A stretch of DNA of 64,000 nt, from the NCBI GenBank assembly GCA_030654395.1, contig JAURXM010000024.1, positions 62,001-126,000 of the forward strand, read 5' to 3'. Position numbers and translations under genes: made by a program. This document shows positions 47,384 through 58,079 of the stretch, in pieces; the stretch's first letter is position 1, and each line of letters opens with the position of its first letter. This DNA comes from Aquabacterium sp. (GTDB lineage Bacteria; Pseudomonadota; Gammaproteobacteria; Burkholderiales; Burkholderiaceae_C). The notes below the pieces were generated by a model. That model saw only the letters and a program-made list of their open reading frames with translations. It was not told where the DNA came from and did no database searches.

Positions 47384-48319
47384 ATGCTCAAGCTAGGAGA
47401 CAACGACATGCACACCACCGCCGCATCCACCTCGCCAACCACTTTGCAGTCACGCAAAGTGCAATTTGATTGGGCCGCTGTGCCTTTGCACTGGATCCCC
47501 GGGCAGCCACTGGCCAGCCATGTCTTGAGCCAGTTGCACATGATGTTGCCCATTGGCGAGTTCTGGTTTTGCAAGCTGTACAACCAAGCCTTGCCTTTGA
47601 TTACGGATGCGAAACTGGCTGAGGATGTCAAGGCCTTCATCAAGCAAGAAGCCATGCATGCACGAGCGCACCAAGGCGCGGCGACCGGCTACCTGGGTGC
47701 GCATGGCATCGAGACACAAAGCTTCATTGACCGCGTGCGTTGGCTATTCGAGCAAGGCCCGCTGTCCGATCAGCCTTGGGGGCGTGTCATGCCCAAGTGG
47801 CTATACCGGCATTGGCTGGTTTTCAGGTTGGGTATGGTCGCTGCCATTGAGCACAGCACCAGCTCGGTGGGGCAATACGTGTTGCGCAACCGGCGGTGGG
47901 ATGAGGTTGGCGCTGATCCGACCGTGCTTGATTTGCTGCGCTGGCATTGCGCAGAGGAGATCGAGCACCGCTGTGTGGCCTTTGACCTGTATCGCCATTT
48001 GGGCGGGCGCTACGGCACACGGTGGCTTCAGAAGTTGATCTGGATCCCTGCGTTTTTGCTTGTGTATGCGCAAGGCACCAGCCATATCTTGAGCCAAGAC
48101 CCTGCCTTTGGAGGGCGCAAGCCCAGTGCCTTGAGTCCGTGGTTTTGGCTACAGTGGCACCGCGCAGCCAAGGCGGGCTTTATCCCGCCGATTGGCTGGT
48201 TCGTCAAAGAGGAGCTGCGCTACCTGAGTTGGACCTATTCGCCACTTGAGGAGGCCAACACGCAAGAGGCGCTGGACTACATGGCGAAATCGGCTGCGGT
48301 CACTGCTCAGTTGGGTTGA
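47384..48319 (+). CDS. Metal-dependent hydrolase family protein (PF10118-like)
   Basis: FIKQEAMHARAHQGA; WHCAEEIEHRCVAFDLYRHLGG; His/Glu-rich helical motifs. Confidence 0.82.
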   Translation: MLKLGDNDMHTTAASTSPTTLQSRKVQFDWAAVPLHWIPGQPLASHVLSQLHMMLPIGEFWFCKLYNQALPLITDAKLAEDVKAFIKQEAMHARAHQGAATGYLGAHGIETQSFIDRVRWLFEQGPLSDQPWGRVMPKWLYRHWLVFRLGMVAAIEHSTSSVGQYVLRNRRWDEVGADPTVLDLLRWHCAEEIEHRCVAFDLYRHLGGRYGTRWLQKLIWIPAFLLVYAQGTSHILSQDPAFGGRKPSALSPWFWLQWHRAAKAGFIPPIGWFVKEELRYLSWTYSPLEEANTQEALDYMAKSAAVTAQLG

Positions 48320-49020
48320 TACGGCTGGACAGAGATTTTGGCTTGCTCGGCGCTGGTGCGAAACGCCACCACGATGGTCGCTGTTAAGGTGCCAAAATCG
48401 ATTGAATTGAGTGCACTGCGCGCTACTTTGGGCAGCTTCAAGTTGGTGACCATGATGGTCTTCATGTCATCGGTCATCCGCAGGTTGCTGAGCACTTCGC
48501 GGCCCACATAGGCGCCTTTGATATTGTCGAACATCATGGGTCGAGTCACGGTGTGCTCATACACAGGCACTTGTTTGAGCGTGACACCACCGATCGGCGT
48601 GGTGTCAGCCAGTACGCGTTTGGCTTGGTAGTCGATGGTGAAGTTGGCCAAGGTCAGGCCGATCTTGCCACTGCCGCGTGGGTCCATGCGCGAGATCTCG
48701 AGCGCGCCGCCAACCGCATCGCCTTTGGTGATGGCGTCACCCAAGCCCACATACTTGCTGCGTCCGAAAGTGATGTGTGTGATGGGCTGTACGACGGTGG
48801 CCGCATCAAGCTGCATCGCATTGCCTTTGGGTGTGGCCACGATGCCGTAGACCTCATAGGCGTCCAGTGCGTCTTGAGAGAAGGTCTGCGCTGACGTCGC
48901 CACCAGAAAGGGGATGGCCAGCGTCATGTCGGCTTGGGCAGCAGGCGCGCCCATCAGCATGACTGCAGCCATGGCAATGGCTTGAGCGGGGCGTGTGGTG
49001 ATCAGTGTAGGTGTAGGCAT
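48307..49020 (-). CDS. Exported protein, function unknown
   Basis: Signal peptide MPTPTLITTRPAQAIAMAAVMLMGAPAAQA; no family recognised. Confidence 0.65.
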   Translation of the reverse strand: MPTPTLITTRPAQAIAMAAVMLMGAPAAQADMTLAIPFLVATSAQTFSQDALDAYEVYGIVATPKGNAMQLDAATVVQPITHITFGRSKYVGLGDAITKGDAVGGALEISRMDPRGSGKIGLTLANFTIDYQAKRVLADTTPIGGVTLKQVPVYEHTVTRPMMFDNIKGAYVGREVLSNLRMTDDMKTIMVTNLKLPKVARSALNSIDFGTLTATIVVAFRTSAEQAKISVQPYQPN

Positions 49021-49202
49021 GAACAACATCCATCAGGTTTGAGTCAATGCCTTAAGCATATGTAAAGCCGTTCAGTGCCACTTGACGTGCTCTGCCACGG
49101 CATGGCGGGTCATGCCAATGCATGGCTTTTTTGAGCAATGTTCACGCTCGCATCCCCGAATCAAGCGTCAGCAAATACCCTCTTATGGCTCCGGGGTAAA
49201 CC

Positions 49203-49222
49203 CACCACCTGACCCGGTGGTG
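49203..49222. repeat. Perfect 7-bp stem-loop in the upstream region of the 49304 CDS
   Basis: caccacc-tgaccc-ggtggtg. Confidence 0.5.
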
Positions 49223-49303
49223 AGCGAGTGATTTCTTCACGCTTGCAGGCTTGTTTGACCACGTATGCCGCGCCTTGGCAGAGCTTGATAAGAACGGTAC
49301 GCC

Positions 49304-50275
49304 ATGAACTCATATGCTTTAGGCATCGCCAATCGGAGTATCTGCATGACCTCTTCTAATCGCCTCACATCCTCAGTCCGTGTGTCAACCTTTGTTGGTG
49401 CGGTGAGCGCCCTTGTCCTCGCCGCTTGTGCTGCTCAAGCCCTTGCGCAGACCACGACATACAGCTATACGCAGGTGTCACGCTGGAAGGAGGATGCCCG
49501 CTCAGAGTCCTCTGGCGTCGTGCTCTATCCACAAGAGTGGTACCCAGCCAAGGGCTACGACATTTTCCCTAACTTGCAAACCAAGTCTTTGTTCCCTGCG
49601 GCCATTGTGGGCAACGGTGACAACAAGGCGACCAGTGACAACCTGTGGGCTGCGCTGCTGGCGTCACCTTATACGATGGGCAATTCGAGTAATTTGACGC
49701 GGGCGAGGGACTTGTCTGAGGACTGGGACATCAGCTTCATTGATCCCAAGAATCCGGGCTTGAACTACTGGTTTGACTTCTATGCGAGCAAGGTGGTGGC
49801 ATGGGTAGGCTATGCACCAACCCTCAAAGGCGCGCCACAAAATGGCGCGGCGGTGATGGGCAACAACAACCTGTTGGCGATGGGGGATGACCAGCATGTG
49901 TGGCTGGATGCCGATGGCTCTTTAAGCTATTACTGGCGCGGCGCGGGTACGTTGAGTTTTGACTCCACCAAAACCACCTTTGATCAGGTCAAAGCGCCTG
50001 TGGGTTGGGCTGGTGCCACGGTGAAGTCCAAGCTGTCCAATTTGATTGGCTACGAGGAGGGGCGCTTGTACTTCCTCGAAGGTGGCCGCTTGCTGCATGT
50101 CTTTGATCGTGACATGAACTTTGTGCGTACAGATGAGTTTTATTTTGGCGGTGACTTGCAGGCAGTCTCACTGGGTGATGTGGTCGATGGCAAGGTGCCG
50201 GGCGTCAAGTACATCGGTTGGGACTTGGGCCCCGTGATCGCCTTCAGCCCGGTCTTCATGCCGACTGCCAAGTGA
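49304..50275 (+). CDS. Exported protein, function unknown
   Basis: Signal peptide ending AAQALAQ; Trp/Tyr-rich body; alternative start 49346. Confidence 0.65.
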   Translation: MNSYALGIANRSICMTSSNRLTSSVRVSTFVGAVSALVLAACAAQALAQTTTYSYTQVSRWKEDARSESSGVVLYPQEWYPAKGYDIFPNLQTKSLFPAAIVGNGDNKATSDNLWAALLASPYTMGNSSNLTRARDLSEDWDISFIDPKNPGLNYWFDFYASKVVAWVGYAPTLKGAPQNGAAVMGNNNLLAMGDDQHVWLDADGSLSYYWRGAGTLSFDSTKTTFDQVKAPVGWAGATVKSKLSNLIGYEEGRLYFLEGGRLLHVFDRDMNFVRTDEFYFGGDLQAVSLGDVVDGKVPGVKYIGWDLGPVIAFSPVFMPTAK

Positions 50276-51430
50276 TCAAAGGTGGCGTGAGATCACGATT
50301 TTTTGGATCTCACTGGTGCCTTCGTAGATTTGGGTGATACGGGCATCGCGGTAGTGGCGCGCCACGGCGTAGTCCTCTAGATACCCGTATCCACCGTGGA
50401 TCTGGATGGCCTTGGAGCACACCCATTCTGCGGTTTCAGAGGCAAACAGCTTGGCTTGCGAGGCCTCTGAGATGCACGGCACGCCCGCTGTGCGCAGGCG
50501 GGCGGCATGGTGCACCAGCAGGCGCGCGGCGTTCAAGCGGGTGTGCATGTCGGCCAGCATGTGGCCAATGGCTTGGTGCTGTTCGATGGGGGCACCAAAC
50601 TGCAGGCGTTCGGCGGCATAGGCTTTGGCCGCGTCCATCGCCGCACGTGCGATGCCCACGGCTTGGGCGGCGATGCCAATGCGCCCGCCCTCTAAGTTGG
50701 ACAAGGCGATTTTCAAGCCCTCGCCAGCTTGTCCCAGCATGTTGGCTGCAGGCACGCGGCAGCCGTCCAAGGTGATGGCGCAGGTGTCCGATGCGCGTAT
50801 GCCCATTTTGGCTTCTTTGCGTGCCACCGTGAAACCGGGCGTGCTGGTGTCCACGATGAAGGCAGACAGGCCTTTTTTGCCTAGGGCCGGGTCGGTCACG
50901 GCAAACACAATGGCCATGCCCGCACGTTCGCCATTGGTCACAAATTGCTTGCTGCCGTTGAGCACCCAGTAAGCCTCGGCTCCTGTGCCATGCAGCACCG
51001 CACGGGTCTTCAGGGCGTGCGCCTCAGAGCCTGAGTGCGGCTCGGTCAGGCAGAACGCCCCGATGACCTCGCCAGTGACCAAGCGCGGCAGCCAATGCTG
51101 TTGCTGCGCAGGCGTGCCGAACTTGAGGATGGGCACGCAGCCCACCGAGTTGTGCACGCTCATCAAGGTGGCGCTGGATGCGCAGCCTGCGGCGACTTCT
51201 TCCAGTGCCAAGGCATAGGCCAAGTCATCTGTGCGTGTGCCGCCCCACTCGGCGGGCACCAGCATGCCCAGCAGACCCAGCTCACCCATCTGCTTGACCG
51301 CAGACTCAGGCAGTGCGCCCAGCTTGTCCCACTCGGCGGCATGGGGCGCGAGTTGCGCTTGTGAGAAGGTACGCGCGGCATCGCGCACCATGCGTTGGTC
51401 TTCGCTCAGTAAGGCGTCCATGTTGCTCAT
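50276..51430 (-). CDS. Acyl-CoA dehydrogenase
   Basis: [12 protein letters not shown]-type N-terminus; [52 protein letters not shown]. Confidence 0.95.
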   Translation of the reverse strand: MSNMDALLSEDQRMVRDAARTFSQAQLAPHAAEWDKLGALPESAVKQMGELGLLGMLVPAEWGGTRTDDLAYALALEEVAAGCASSATLMSVHNSVGCVPILKFGTPAQQQHWLPRLVTGEVIGAFCLTEPHSGSEAHALKTRAVLHGTGAEAYWVLNGSKQFVTNGERAGMAIVFAVTDPALGKKGLSAFIVDTSTPGFTVARKEAKMGIRASDTCAITLDGCRVPAANMLGQAGEGLKIALSNLEGGRIGIAAQAVGIARAAMDAAKAYAAERLQFGAPIEQHQAIGHMLADMHTRLNAARLLVHHAARLRTAGVPCISEASQAKLFASETAEWVCSKAIQIHGGYGYLEDYAVARHYRDARITQIYEGTSEIQKIVISRHL

Positions 51431-52203
51431 TTGGCTGCCATCCGAATGCCGCCATCGATGCGGATCACCTCGCCATTGAGGTATTCGTTCTCGACGATGC
51501 TGCGCACCAGTGCGGCGAACTCTGCCGGTCTGCCCAAGCGCGAGGGCTGGGGCACCGATTGGCCCAGCGAATCCTGCACGTTTTGTGGCAAGCCCAGCAG
51601 CATGGGCGTCTCAAAGATGCCGGGTGCGATGGTCATGACACGCACGCGGTCACGGGCCAGCTCACGGGCTGCGGGTAAGGTCATGGCCACCACACCGCCT
51701 TTGGATGCGGCATAGGCGGCTTGACCGATTTGGCCGTCAAACGCCGCCACCGAGGCGGTGTTGATGATCAGGCCTTGTGATGCGGTGGCATCCAGCGCCG
51801 CGCCGGGCGCGCCAGAGTTGATCATGGCGGGCACAGCCAGCCGCATCATGTTGAACGTGCCAATCAGGTTGATTTGGATGGTGCGTGTGAATGAATCCAA
51901 GCGGTGAGGGCCATTTTTGCCGTGTATTTTTTCGGCCGGGCCCACGCCTGCCGCATTGACCAACACATCTAATCGACCAAAGCGCTGTAGCGCAGTTTGC
52001 ACCGCAGTTTGGGCGCTGTCCTCGTCGACCACATTGGTTTTGACGTAGACCAAGTTGTCGGTAGCTGGGAAGGTGCCTTCGCGAGGCTCACTCAGGTCGG
52101 CGATGACCACGCGTGCGCCTGCGGCCAACGCCATTTGCGCTGTGGCGGCACCCAGGCCAGATGCGCCACCGGTGATCAGAAAAACGCTGTCGGAAACTTG
52201 CAT
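51427..52203 (-). CDS. SDR family oxidoreductase (3-hydroxyacyl-CoA dehydrogenase type 2-like)
   Basis: [62 protein letters not shown]; 4-nt overlap with the acyl-CoA dehydrogenase gene. Confidence 0.93.
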   Translation of the reverse strand: MQVSDSVFLITGGASGLGAATAQMALAAGARVVIADLSEPREGTFPATDNLVYVKTNVVDEDSAQTAVQTALQRFGRLDVLVNAAGVGPAEKIHGKNGPHRLDSFTRTIQINLIGTFNMMRLAVPAMINSGAPGAALDATASQGLIINTASVAAFDGQIGQAAYAASKGGVVAMTLPAARELARDRVRVMTIAPGIFETPMLLGLPQNVQDSLGQSVPQPSRLGRPAEFAALVRSIVENEYLNGEVIRIDGGIRMAAK

Positions 52204-52310
52204 GATTGGGGTCTCGCTTGCGGTAAGGTTCTAGGCTTGTTCAGATGTTAGGCCTTTCGGCGGTCAATTTCGATGATCAAAACAGTCAATCACCCTGAAC
52301 GATCAGGCCA

Positions 52311-53333
52311 GTGGCGTGGGGCGCTGGCCCCATGAGACCCGAGAAGGGCACCATCGCGATCCATTTTGTGCAAGAGGCTTTGCGTTGCGTGCAGGCGCGG
52401 GGTTTGGCGCCAGAGGGGTTCTTGCAGCAAGCGGGCATTCCGCTGGCTTTTGTGGATGAGCCGCTGGCACGTGTGTCACCCGCGCAGTTTGGCGTCTTGT
52501 GGCGCGACATCGCACGCGCACTGGACGACGAGTTCTTTGGCCTGGACAGCCACCCCGCGCGCCAAGGCACCTATGCCTTGATGTGCCACAGCGTGCTCAG
52601 TTGCGACAATTTGGCCCACGCGATCAAACGCATCCTGCGCTTCATGGGTTTGGTGCTCGATGACATGCATGGTGACTTGCTTGTGCAGGGCAAACAGGCC
52701 ACCTTGCGCTTGCACGACCACAAGGGCCCCCAAAGCCTGTTTGCTTATGCGACCTTTCTGGTCATGGTCTACGGTCTGGCCTGTTGGTTGACGGGGCGGC
52801 GCATCCCTTTGAGTGAAGGCAGCTTTGGCTGCCCTGAGCCTGAGGCATCGGCCGAATACCGGGTGTTGTTTTGCGAGGCCTTGTGCTTTGATGCAGCCCA
52901 AACCAGTTTGAGATTTCCCGCGTCCTATTTGCTGCTGCCGATCGTCCAAGATGCGGACACGCTCAAGGCCTTTTTCAAGGAGGTGCCAGCGAACGTGCTC
53001 GTCAAATACCGCAACCCCAAGAGCTTGGCCGCACGCATCCGTCGGCATTTGCGTGATTTGCCTCCTGCAGTTTGGCCTGATGTCGACAGCTTGTGTGGTG
53101 AGTTGCATGTGACCCAAGCGACCTTGCGGCGACGCCTTCGCGATGAAGGCCACACTTGTCAGTCGATCAAAGATGACCTGCGTCGCGACATGGCCATCAC
53201 CTTGTTGCAAGACAGCCAACGCAGCATCCAAGACATCGCCTGGGAGCTTGGCTTTGCTGAACCTGCGGCTTTATACCGAGCGTTTAAGAAGTGGACGGGT
53301 GTCAATCCGTCAGACTACCGGCCGCACCCGTGA
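52311..53333 (+). CDS. AraC family transcriptional regulator
   Basis: LHVTQATLRRRLRDEGHTCQSIKDDLRRDMAITLLQDSQRSIQDIAWELGFAEPAALYRAFKKWTGVNPSDYR. Confidence 0.92.
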   Translation: MAWGAGPMRPEKGTIAIHFVQEALRCVQARGLAPEGFLQQAGIPLAFVDEPLARVSPAQFGVLWRDIARALDDEFFGLDSHPARQGTYALMCHSVLSCDNLAHAIKRILRFMGLVLDDMHGDLLVQGKQATLRLHDHKGPQSLFAYATFLVMVYGLACWLTGRRIPLSEGSFGCPEPEASAEYRVLFCEALCFDAAQTSLRFPASYLLLPIVQDADTLKAFFKEVPANVLVKYRNPKSLAARIRRHLRDLPPAVWPDVDSLCGELHVTQATLRRRLRDEGHTCQSIKDDLRRDMAITLLQDSQRSIQDIAWELGFAEPAALYRAFKKWTGVNPSDYRPHP

Positions 53334-54369
53334 TGGTGCCCGTGGCGGCGCCTGATCGCAGCTGACTTGGTGTTTGCCCCGTTGTCCGTTTGAATGCGCG
53401 GGTGAAGGCTGCTGCATCGGTAAAGCCGGCTGTGTGGGCGATCTGAGTGATGGTTTTGTCCGTCTCAATCAGCAAGACCTCGGCGTATTCGATGCCGACC
53501 TCGGTACGCAATTGCGGCAAGGTGTTGCACTCGTCCTTCAGTCTGCGGCTCAAGGTGCGCACTGACATGGCTTGTGATTGGGCGATCTCTTCGGCACCGA
53601 TGGCGAGATTTTGACGCACCGCACTTTGCAGCAAGCGCTTGACCTCTTGCGTGAAGGGCTTGAGGTTGGCTCGCGCCTGCCTTTGCTGCTCCAGCGTGGC
53701 TTGAATCATCAGGTGCGAGGCACGACTGGGTGTGATCAAGGGGGTGCTCATGTCTTGCCTGGCTATCACGATCTTGTTTTGCCTTGCCTGAAAAACGAAC
53801 TTCGCACCCAGCGCAGCTTCGTATTCTTCAGGTGGGCCCAGGGGAGCATTTGTTAGGTATACCGTGATCTGTGAGGGCTCACGGCTCAAAAATGGTTTGA
53901 TTTTGAGCAATGATGCGACCACGATTTCGGTGAAGAAATCGTTGATGGCGCCAAAGTCGCACAAGCGCTCGAAGATCACGTGGACTTCATCGACCACGTT
54001 TTGAAGCCGCACTGCATAGGCAGGCATGACCAAGGGCGCGTAACGAATGGCGCCTTCTAGGGCCTCACCCAATGTGCTTGATGTGATGGCCAGCATGCCA
54101 AGCGGCCCGTGTGTGGTGACCGGGAAATGCGCCATGAAGCTGACCAGTGGCGGAGGACCTGCAGGGCACAAGCGCAAGGCTGCCGTCATGGCTATTTGCA
54201 TCTGCTGACCATTGATGGTCTGCCATGGCATGAAGGGGCGTGGCAGGGTGATGCCGCACAGGCGGTACAGGCCCTCTACATCTTGATTGTGTTCGCGTGC
54301 CAGCGCCTCCCCGATTTCCAAGTATTGAATTGGAAAGGTCAGGGTCTTGATGGCGCGGCCTTTGAGCAT
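53302..54369 (-). CDS. AraC family transcriptional regulator
   Basis: LTFPIQYLEIGEALAREHNQDVEGLYRLCGI; AMSVRTLSRRLKDECNTLPQLRTEVGIEYAEVLLIETDKTITQIAHTAGFTDAAAFTRAFKRTTGQTPSQLR. Confidence 0.92.
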   Translation of the reverse strand: MLKGRAIKTLTFPIQYLEIGEALAREHNQDVEGLYRLCGITLPRPFMPWQTINGQQMQIAMTAALRLCPAGPPPLVSFMAHFPVTTHGPLGMLAITSSTLGEALEGAIRYAPLVMPAYAVRLQNVVDEVHVIFERLCDFGAINDFFTEIVVASLLKIKPFLSREPSQITVYLTNAPLGPPEEYEAALGAKFVFQARQNKIVIARQDMSTPLITPSRASHLMIQATLEQQRQARANLKPFTQEVKRLLQSAVRQNLAIGAEEIAQSQAMSVRTLSRRLKDECNTLPQLRTEVGIEYAEVLLIETDKTITQIAHTAGFTDAAAFTRAFKRTTGQTPSQLRSGAATGTITGAAGSLTD

Positions 54370-54373
54370 GGCT

Positions 54374-55957
54374 TCAGCGTGCCAATTTGCTGTGGGTGGC
54401 TTCACTGAACATGGCGTAGACGAATGCGCCAATCAACAGCATCCATTGCCCTGCACTGGCCATGCGAAAGACATGGCCCTCTTGAATAAACTGAGTAGAG
54501 ATGGGGAGGGTGGCGAGCAGGTTGAACTGCCAGAAGAAGCTGGGCACGGCGATCAGGGTCGCCGTGACGAACACGCCCCACTCTTTGACCCAAGTATGTT
54601 CACGCTGAATCAAAGCCATGGCCAACAGGCTAGAAAACAGCATGGCAATGGCGCCGCCGAACAGGTAACCGGCGCCGCCCTCTAGCGTTGCAAAGGTCGG
54701 CATGCCCATGGCCAAACCCCAGTTCAACAGCACCGCGCCCACTGTCATGCCCGAGGCAGCCAGTGCCCAAGTGCTGGCCCCCATGTAATGTGCGGGCGCG
54801 CGCTGGCTGACGAATGCTTGCCACAGCAAGCGTGCCGCGCCTAGCAGGCCCACCAGCGTGGCCAAAGCAAACAACAAGCGTGAGCTGGGGTGTTCAGCCA
54901 CGACCTTGTTCGTCATATCGAGCACGCCAGCAGGAATCATCTGAGACGCTTGATCGAGCTTTGACAAGCCGGGCTGGATCACGAAGTGCTGCACCACAGT
55001 CACACCAGCGGCCAGCAGCGCCAGCGGGCTCAGCATCGCCAAACCACGACCCAGCTTGGCATGCAGTGCAAAGGGCTGTGCCGTTTTTTGCTTGGCTGAT
55101 GCAGAACGGTCTGTTTGTGTCCAACGATTGATCGTGAACAAGGCATACCCGATCATGACAGTCAAAGGCACCAGCACCGCTGTGACAGCATAGTTGGCCT
55201 CCAGTTGACGCATGTCTTGCGGCCCTAAGGCACCAAAGGCCAGCCAACCGTAACGTTGGATGGGGGCTGTCAAGAGCATGCCGTAGTTCAGGCACATGAA
55301 GGCTTGGTGCTGGGCAATTTGTTTGCGCATCATCGAATAAATCGCGAGCCACAAGGTGAGCGTGACGCCGATGGCCAAGGCCCACAGACCGACGTAGAAG
55401 GTCAGGTGATCATAGATGGCGACAACGGGTGTGTGCGCCAAGTAGTACATCGCCCCGATCATGGCCGCCTGAGCAGCAAGGATGTAGATGCCACCAAAAG
55501 CGCGGTGCCACAGCGGGAAGCGACGGCGCAGAGCAGGCCAAAATTGCAGCGCACCAAACAACATGCAGGTGCCAGCCAAGGCGTTGTGCAAGGACAGTGC
55601 GATGCCATTTGTTTTGGGTGCAGTGGCGTACGCTGTGACGGTTTCCCCCAGCCCGTCTTTGCCGTAGCTGTACTTTGCCGATGCGTACTTGCTTAGAAAG
55701 GCCACAGCGATGCCTGAGTGCTCGCTCAGTGTGCGCGTGTTCTCGTTGGTCTCGCCGGCTTCTGCTGCGCGGACGATGTCCAGTCGTTTGGCCGCGATGT
55801 CGGCATTGCCAGAGCCCTTGAAGTTGACGATACCCGTGTCAATCGCCGCGACACCGTAAATGAGCATGGCCAAGGCCAGCGCAGCCGCAATAGCGCGCAG
55901 CAACCAGATCCGCCATGCGGTGGTAGGTGAGTGAGGTTTGGCTGCGGCGAGGCTCAT
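54374..55957 (-). CDS. Multi-TM membrane protein, DUF2306-like N-terminal half
   Basis: LSLHNALAGTCMLFGALQFWPALRRRFPLWHRAFGGIYILAAQAAMIGAMYYL; ~10+ TM segments. Confidence 0.72.
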   Translation of the reverse strand: MSLAAAKPHSPTTAWRIWLLRAIAAALALAMLIYGVAAIDTGIVNFKGSGNADIAAKRLDIVRAAEAGETNENTRTLSEHSGIAVAFLSKYASAKYSYGKDGLGETVTAYATAPKTNGIALSLHNALAGTCMLFGALQFWPALRRRFPLWHRAFGGIYILAAQAAMIGAMYYLAHTPVVAIYDHLTFYVGLWALAIGVTLTLWLAIYSMMRKQIAQHQAFMCLNYGMLLTAPIQRYGWLAFGALGPQDMRQLEANYAVTAVLVPLTVMIGYALFTINRWTQTDRSASAKQKTAQPFALHAKLGRGLAMLSPLALLAAGVTVVQHFVIQPGLSKLDQASQMIPAGVLDMTNKVVAEHPSSRLLFALATLVGLLGAARLLWQAFVSQRAPAHYMGASTWALAASGMTVGAVLLNWGLAMGMPTFATLEGGAGYLFGGAIAMLFSSLLAMALIQREHTWVKEWGVFVTATLIAVPSFFWQFNLLATLPISTQFIQEGHVFRMASAGQWMLLIGAFVYAMFSEATHSKLAR

Positions 55958-56034
55958 GGCGTAGTTTGGTCAGGATGGTGCCTGATCGTAGTTGGACTGA
56001 CTTTGCTTTATCGGCCAATGCCATGCCTTAAGAG

Positions 56035-57069
56035 TCAAGTTGAGCCGTTGCGCAGCTGCGAGGGCGTTCGCCCCGTACAGCGCTTGAAGGCCCTAGAAAA
56101 CGCAGCAGCATCCTTGAAGCCCACCGTGTTGGCGATCTGAGTGATGTGCTTGCCGCTCTCTAGTAGCAGCACCGCTGCGTACTCAATGCTGGCCGTCGTG
56201 CGCAATTGAGGCAAGGTGCTGCCCTCGTCCTTCAGCCTGCGACTCAAGGTACGGTCTGACATGGACAGGGCCTGAGCGATCGAGGTCAAGTCGATGGTCT
56301 GACTCTCTCTGACAGCTTTGTGCAGCATCCGCTTGATCTCTTGCGTCACGGGCTGTGTGTCAAGGCGAAGCAGGCGTTGCTGCTCCAGCGTGGCCTTGAT
56401 CAGCATGTTCGAGGTCAGGCTGGGTGCCAGCAGCGCAATATGCAAGTCTGCGAGTGCCATCACGATTTTGTTTTGCTTGGCGTTGAAAATGCAGCGGGCA
56501 TTCAGGGCCTGCTCATAGTCGGCCACGGGCCCTAGGGGGGCGTGCATGAAATGCACTTCTGGCAGATGCGATGGTTGCCTGCTCAAAAAAGGCCTGATTT
56601 GCAAGCAGGCCGCCATCACGGTCTCGGTGAAGAAGTCGTTCACGTCGCCAAAGTCATAGCGCCGCTCAAAAACCATGTGCATTTGATCATGCACGTCGTG
56701 TCGGCGCATGTCATAGGCGGGCATCACCAGCATGGCGTAGTCCAAGGTGCCCTGCAAGGCATCGCCCAGTGTTTTAGCCGTGATCGCCAGCATGCCGATG
56801 GGGCCGTGGGTGGTGACGGGGCAATGCGCTGCGTGGGTCACCAGCGGCGTGATCCCCGGGGGGTGGACTTGCAGGGTACGCACCATGGACCGCTGCATCT
56901 GCTTGCCATTGATGGTTTGCAAGGCCAAAGGTGCACTGGGATTACTGGCTCCGCAGTAGCGGTAAAAGGCGCCCACATCTTGACCCAAGGTGCGCATGAT
57001 GGCAGCACCCACATCAAGGTAGCTCGCCGGGAACGACAAGCTGTTGAGGATGAGGTCGGAGTCAGCCAT
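56035..57069 (-). CDS. AraC family transcriptional regulator, paralogue of 53302-54369
   Basis: LSFPASYLDVGAAIMRTLGQDVGAFYRYCGAS; ALSMSDRTLSRRLKDEGSTLPQLRTTASIEYAAVLLLESGKHITQIANTVGFKDAAAFSRAFKRCTGRTPSQLR. Confidence 0.92.
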   Translation of the reverse strand: MADSDLILNSLSFPASYLDVGAAIMRTLGQDVGAFYRYCGASNPSAPLALQTINGKQMQRSMVRTLQVHPPGITPLVTHAAHCPVTTHGPIGMLAITAKTLGDALQGTLDYAMLVMPAYDMRRHDVHDQMHMVFERRYDFGDVNDFFTETVMAACLQIRPFLSRQPSHLPEVHFMHAPLGPVADYEQALNARCIFNAKQNKIVMALADLHIALLAPSLTSNMLIKATLEQQRLLRLDTQPVTQEIKRMLHKAVRESQTIDLTSIAQALSMSDRTLSRRLKDEGSTLPQLRTTASIEYAAVLLLESGKHITQIANTVGFKDAAAFSRAFKRCTGRTPSQLRNGST

Positions 57070-57282
57070 GTTGCCTTCAGAGGATGGTTGAAGGCTGCAG
57101 CGTAGTCCGGTAGGCTGTGCCTTAGCCGTCAATTTTGTGCCTTAATCGCCACGATGAGCCGGTAATTTGACGCATCAGGCACTGAATTGGCGCTTTGAGC
57201 ATGGCCTTGGCTGCTGAAATAGAGCGCTGAATTTGTCCGCCTGATTCCCTTGTTGGGTGCCAGTCCGTTTTGGGAGTGAAAC

Positions 57283-58074
57283 ATGAAGAGTGAGTTGATG
57301 ATCGCTGGCGTGCCCGTGTTCGTGGAGGGTGATGGTGATGAGACCATCCTCATGTTGCACGGCTGGCCGGACACGCACCGTCTGTGGGACAAACAGGTGG
57401 CCTTTTTCAAGAAAAACTACCGCTGCGCGACCTTGACGCTGCCGGGTTTTGGCGAGCAGCGTCAACCCAAGGGCTACACACTTGACCACCTGATGTCGGT
57501 GTTGGGACAGGTTGTCGACCAAGTCAGCCCAGGTCAAAAGGTGACCTTGATGCTGCACGACTGGGGTTGTGTTTTTGGCTACCAGTTTGCGATGTTGCAC
57601 CCCGAGCGGGTGGCGCGCATCATCGCCATTGATGTGGGCGATGCCAAATCGACCGCCTTTGAAAAAGAGCTGTCCCTTGTTGCCAAGGGCATGGTGTTTG
57701 CTTACCAAAATACGCTGGCACTGGCTTGGTATCTGGGTGGCACCGTGGGTGATGCGATCACCAAGGGCATGAGCAAAGCCCTGCAAGGCAAGGCGGAGCC
57801 TCAACACGTGCACTCGGGCATGAACTACCCTTACGCGATGCGCTGGATGGGCGCTTTTGGCTCGATCGATGCACTGCGTCCAGTTGATCCAGTGTGCCCC
57901 TTCTTCTATGCGTTTGGGCGCAAAAAGCCTTTCATGTTCCATTCGCGTGTGTGGACGGACAAGCTGTCCAAAAGCCCAGGCAATGTGGTGCGCAGCTTCG
58001 ACAGTGGGCATTGGGTCATGATCGATTGCGCCGATGAATTCAATACAGCAGTAGGGGGCTGGCTCGCAGCCTGA
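57283..58074 (+). CDS. Alpha/beta hydrolase with Asp-type nucleophile elbow (epoxide hydrolase/haloalkane dehalogenase-like)
   Basis: ILMLHGWPDTHRLWDKQVAFF; LTLPGFGEQ; MLHDWGCVFGYQFAMLHPERVARI; FDSGHWVMIDCADEFN. Confidence 0.88.
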   Translation: MKSELMIAGVPVFVEGDGDETILMLHGWPDTHRLWDKQVAFFKKNYRCATLTLPGFGEQRQPKGYTLDHLMSVLGQVVDQVSPGQKVTLMLHDWGCVFGYQFAMLHPERVARIIAIDVGDAKSTAFEKELSLVAKGMVFAYQNTLALAWYLGGTVGDAITKGMSKALQGKAEPQHVHSGMNYPYAMRWMGAFGSIDALRPVDPVCPFFYAFGRKKPFMFHSRVWTDKLSKSPGNVVRSFDSGHWVMIDCADEFNTAVGGWLAA

Positions 58075-58079
58075 ACAAC

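Noticed and set aside
49190-49230. Possible TPP or c-di-GMP riboswitch (ACCTGA and CTCCGGGGTAAACC resemblance)
   Set aside because: Only short fragments match; conserved core elements such as the TPP GCTGAGA box are absent and the downstream gene is not thiamine-related.
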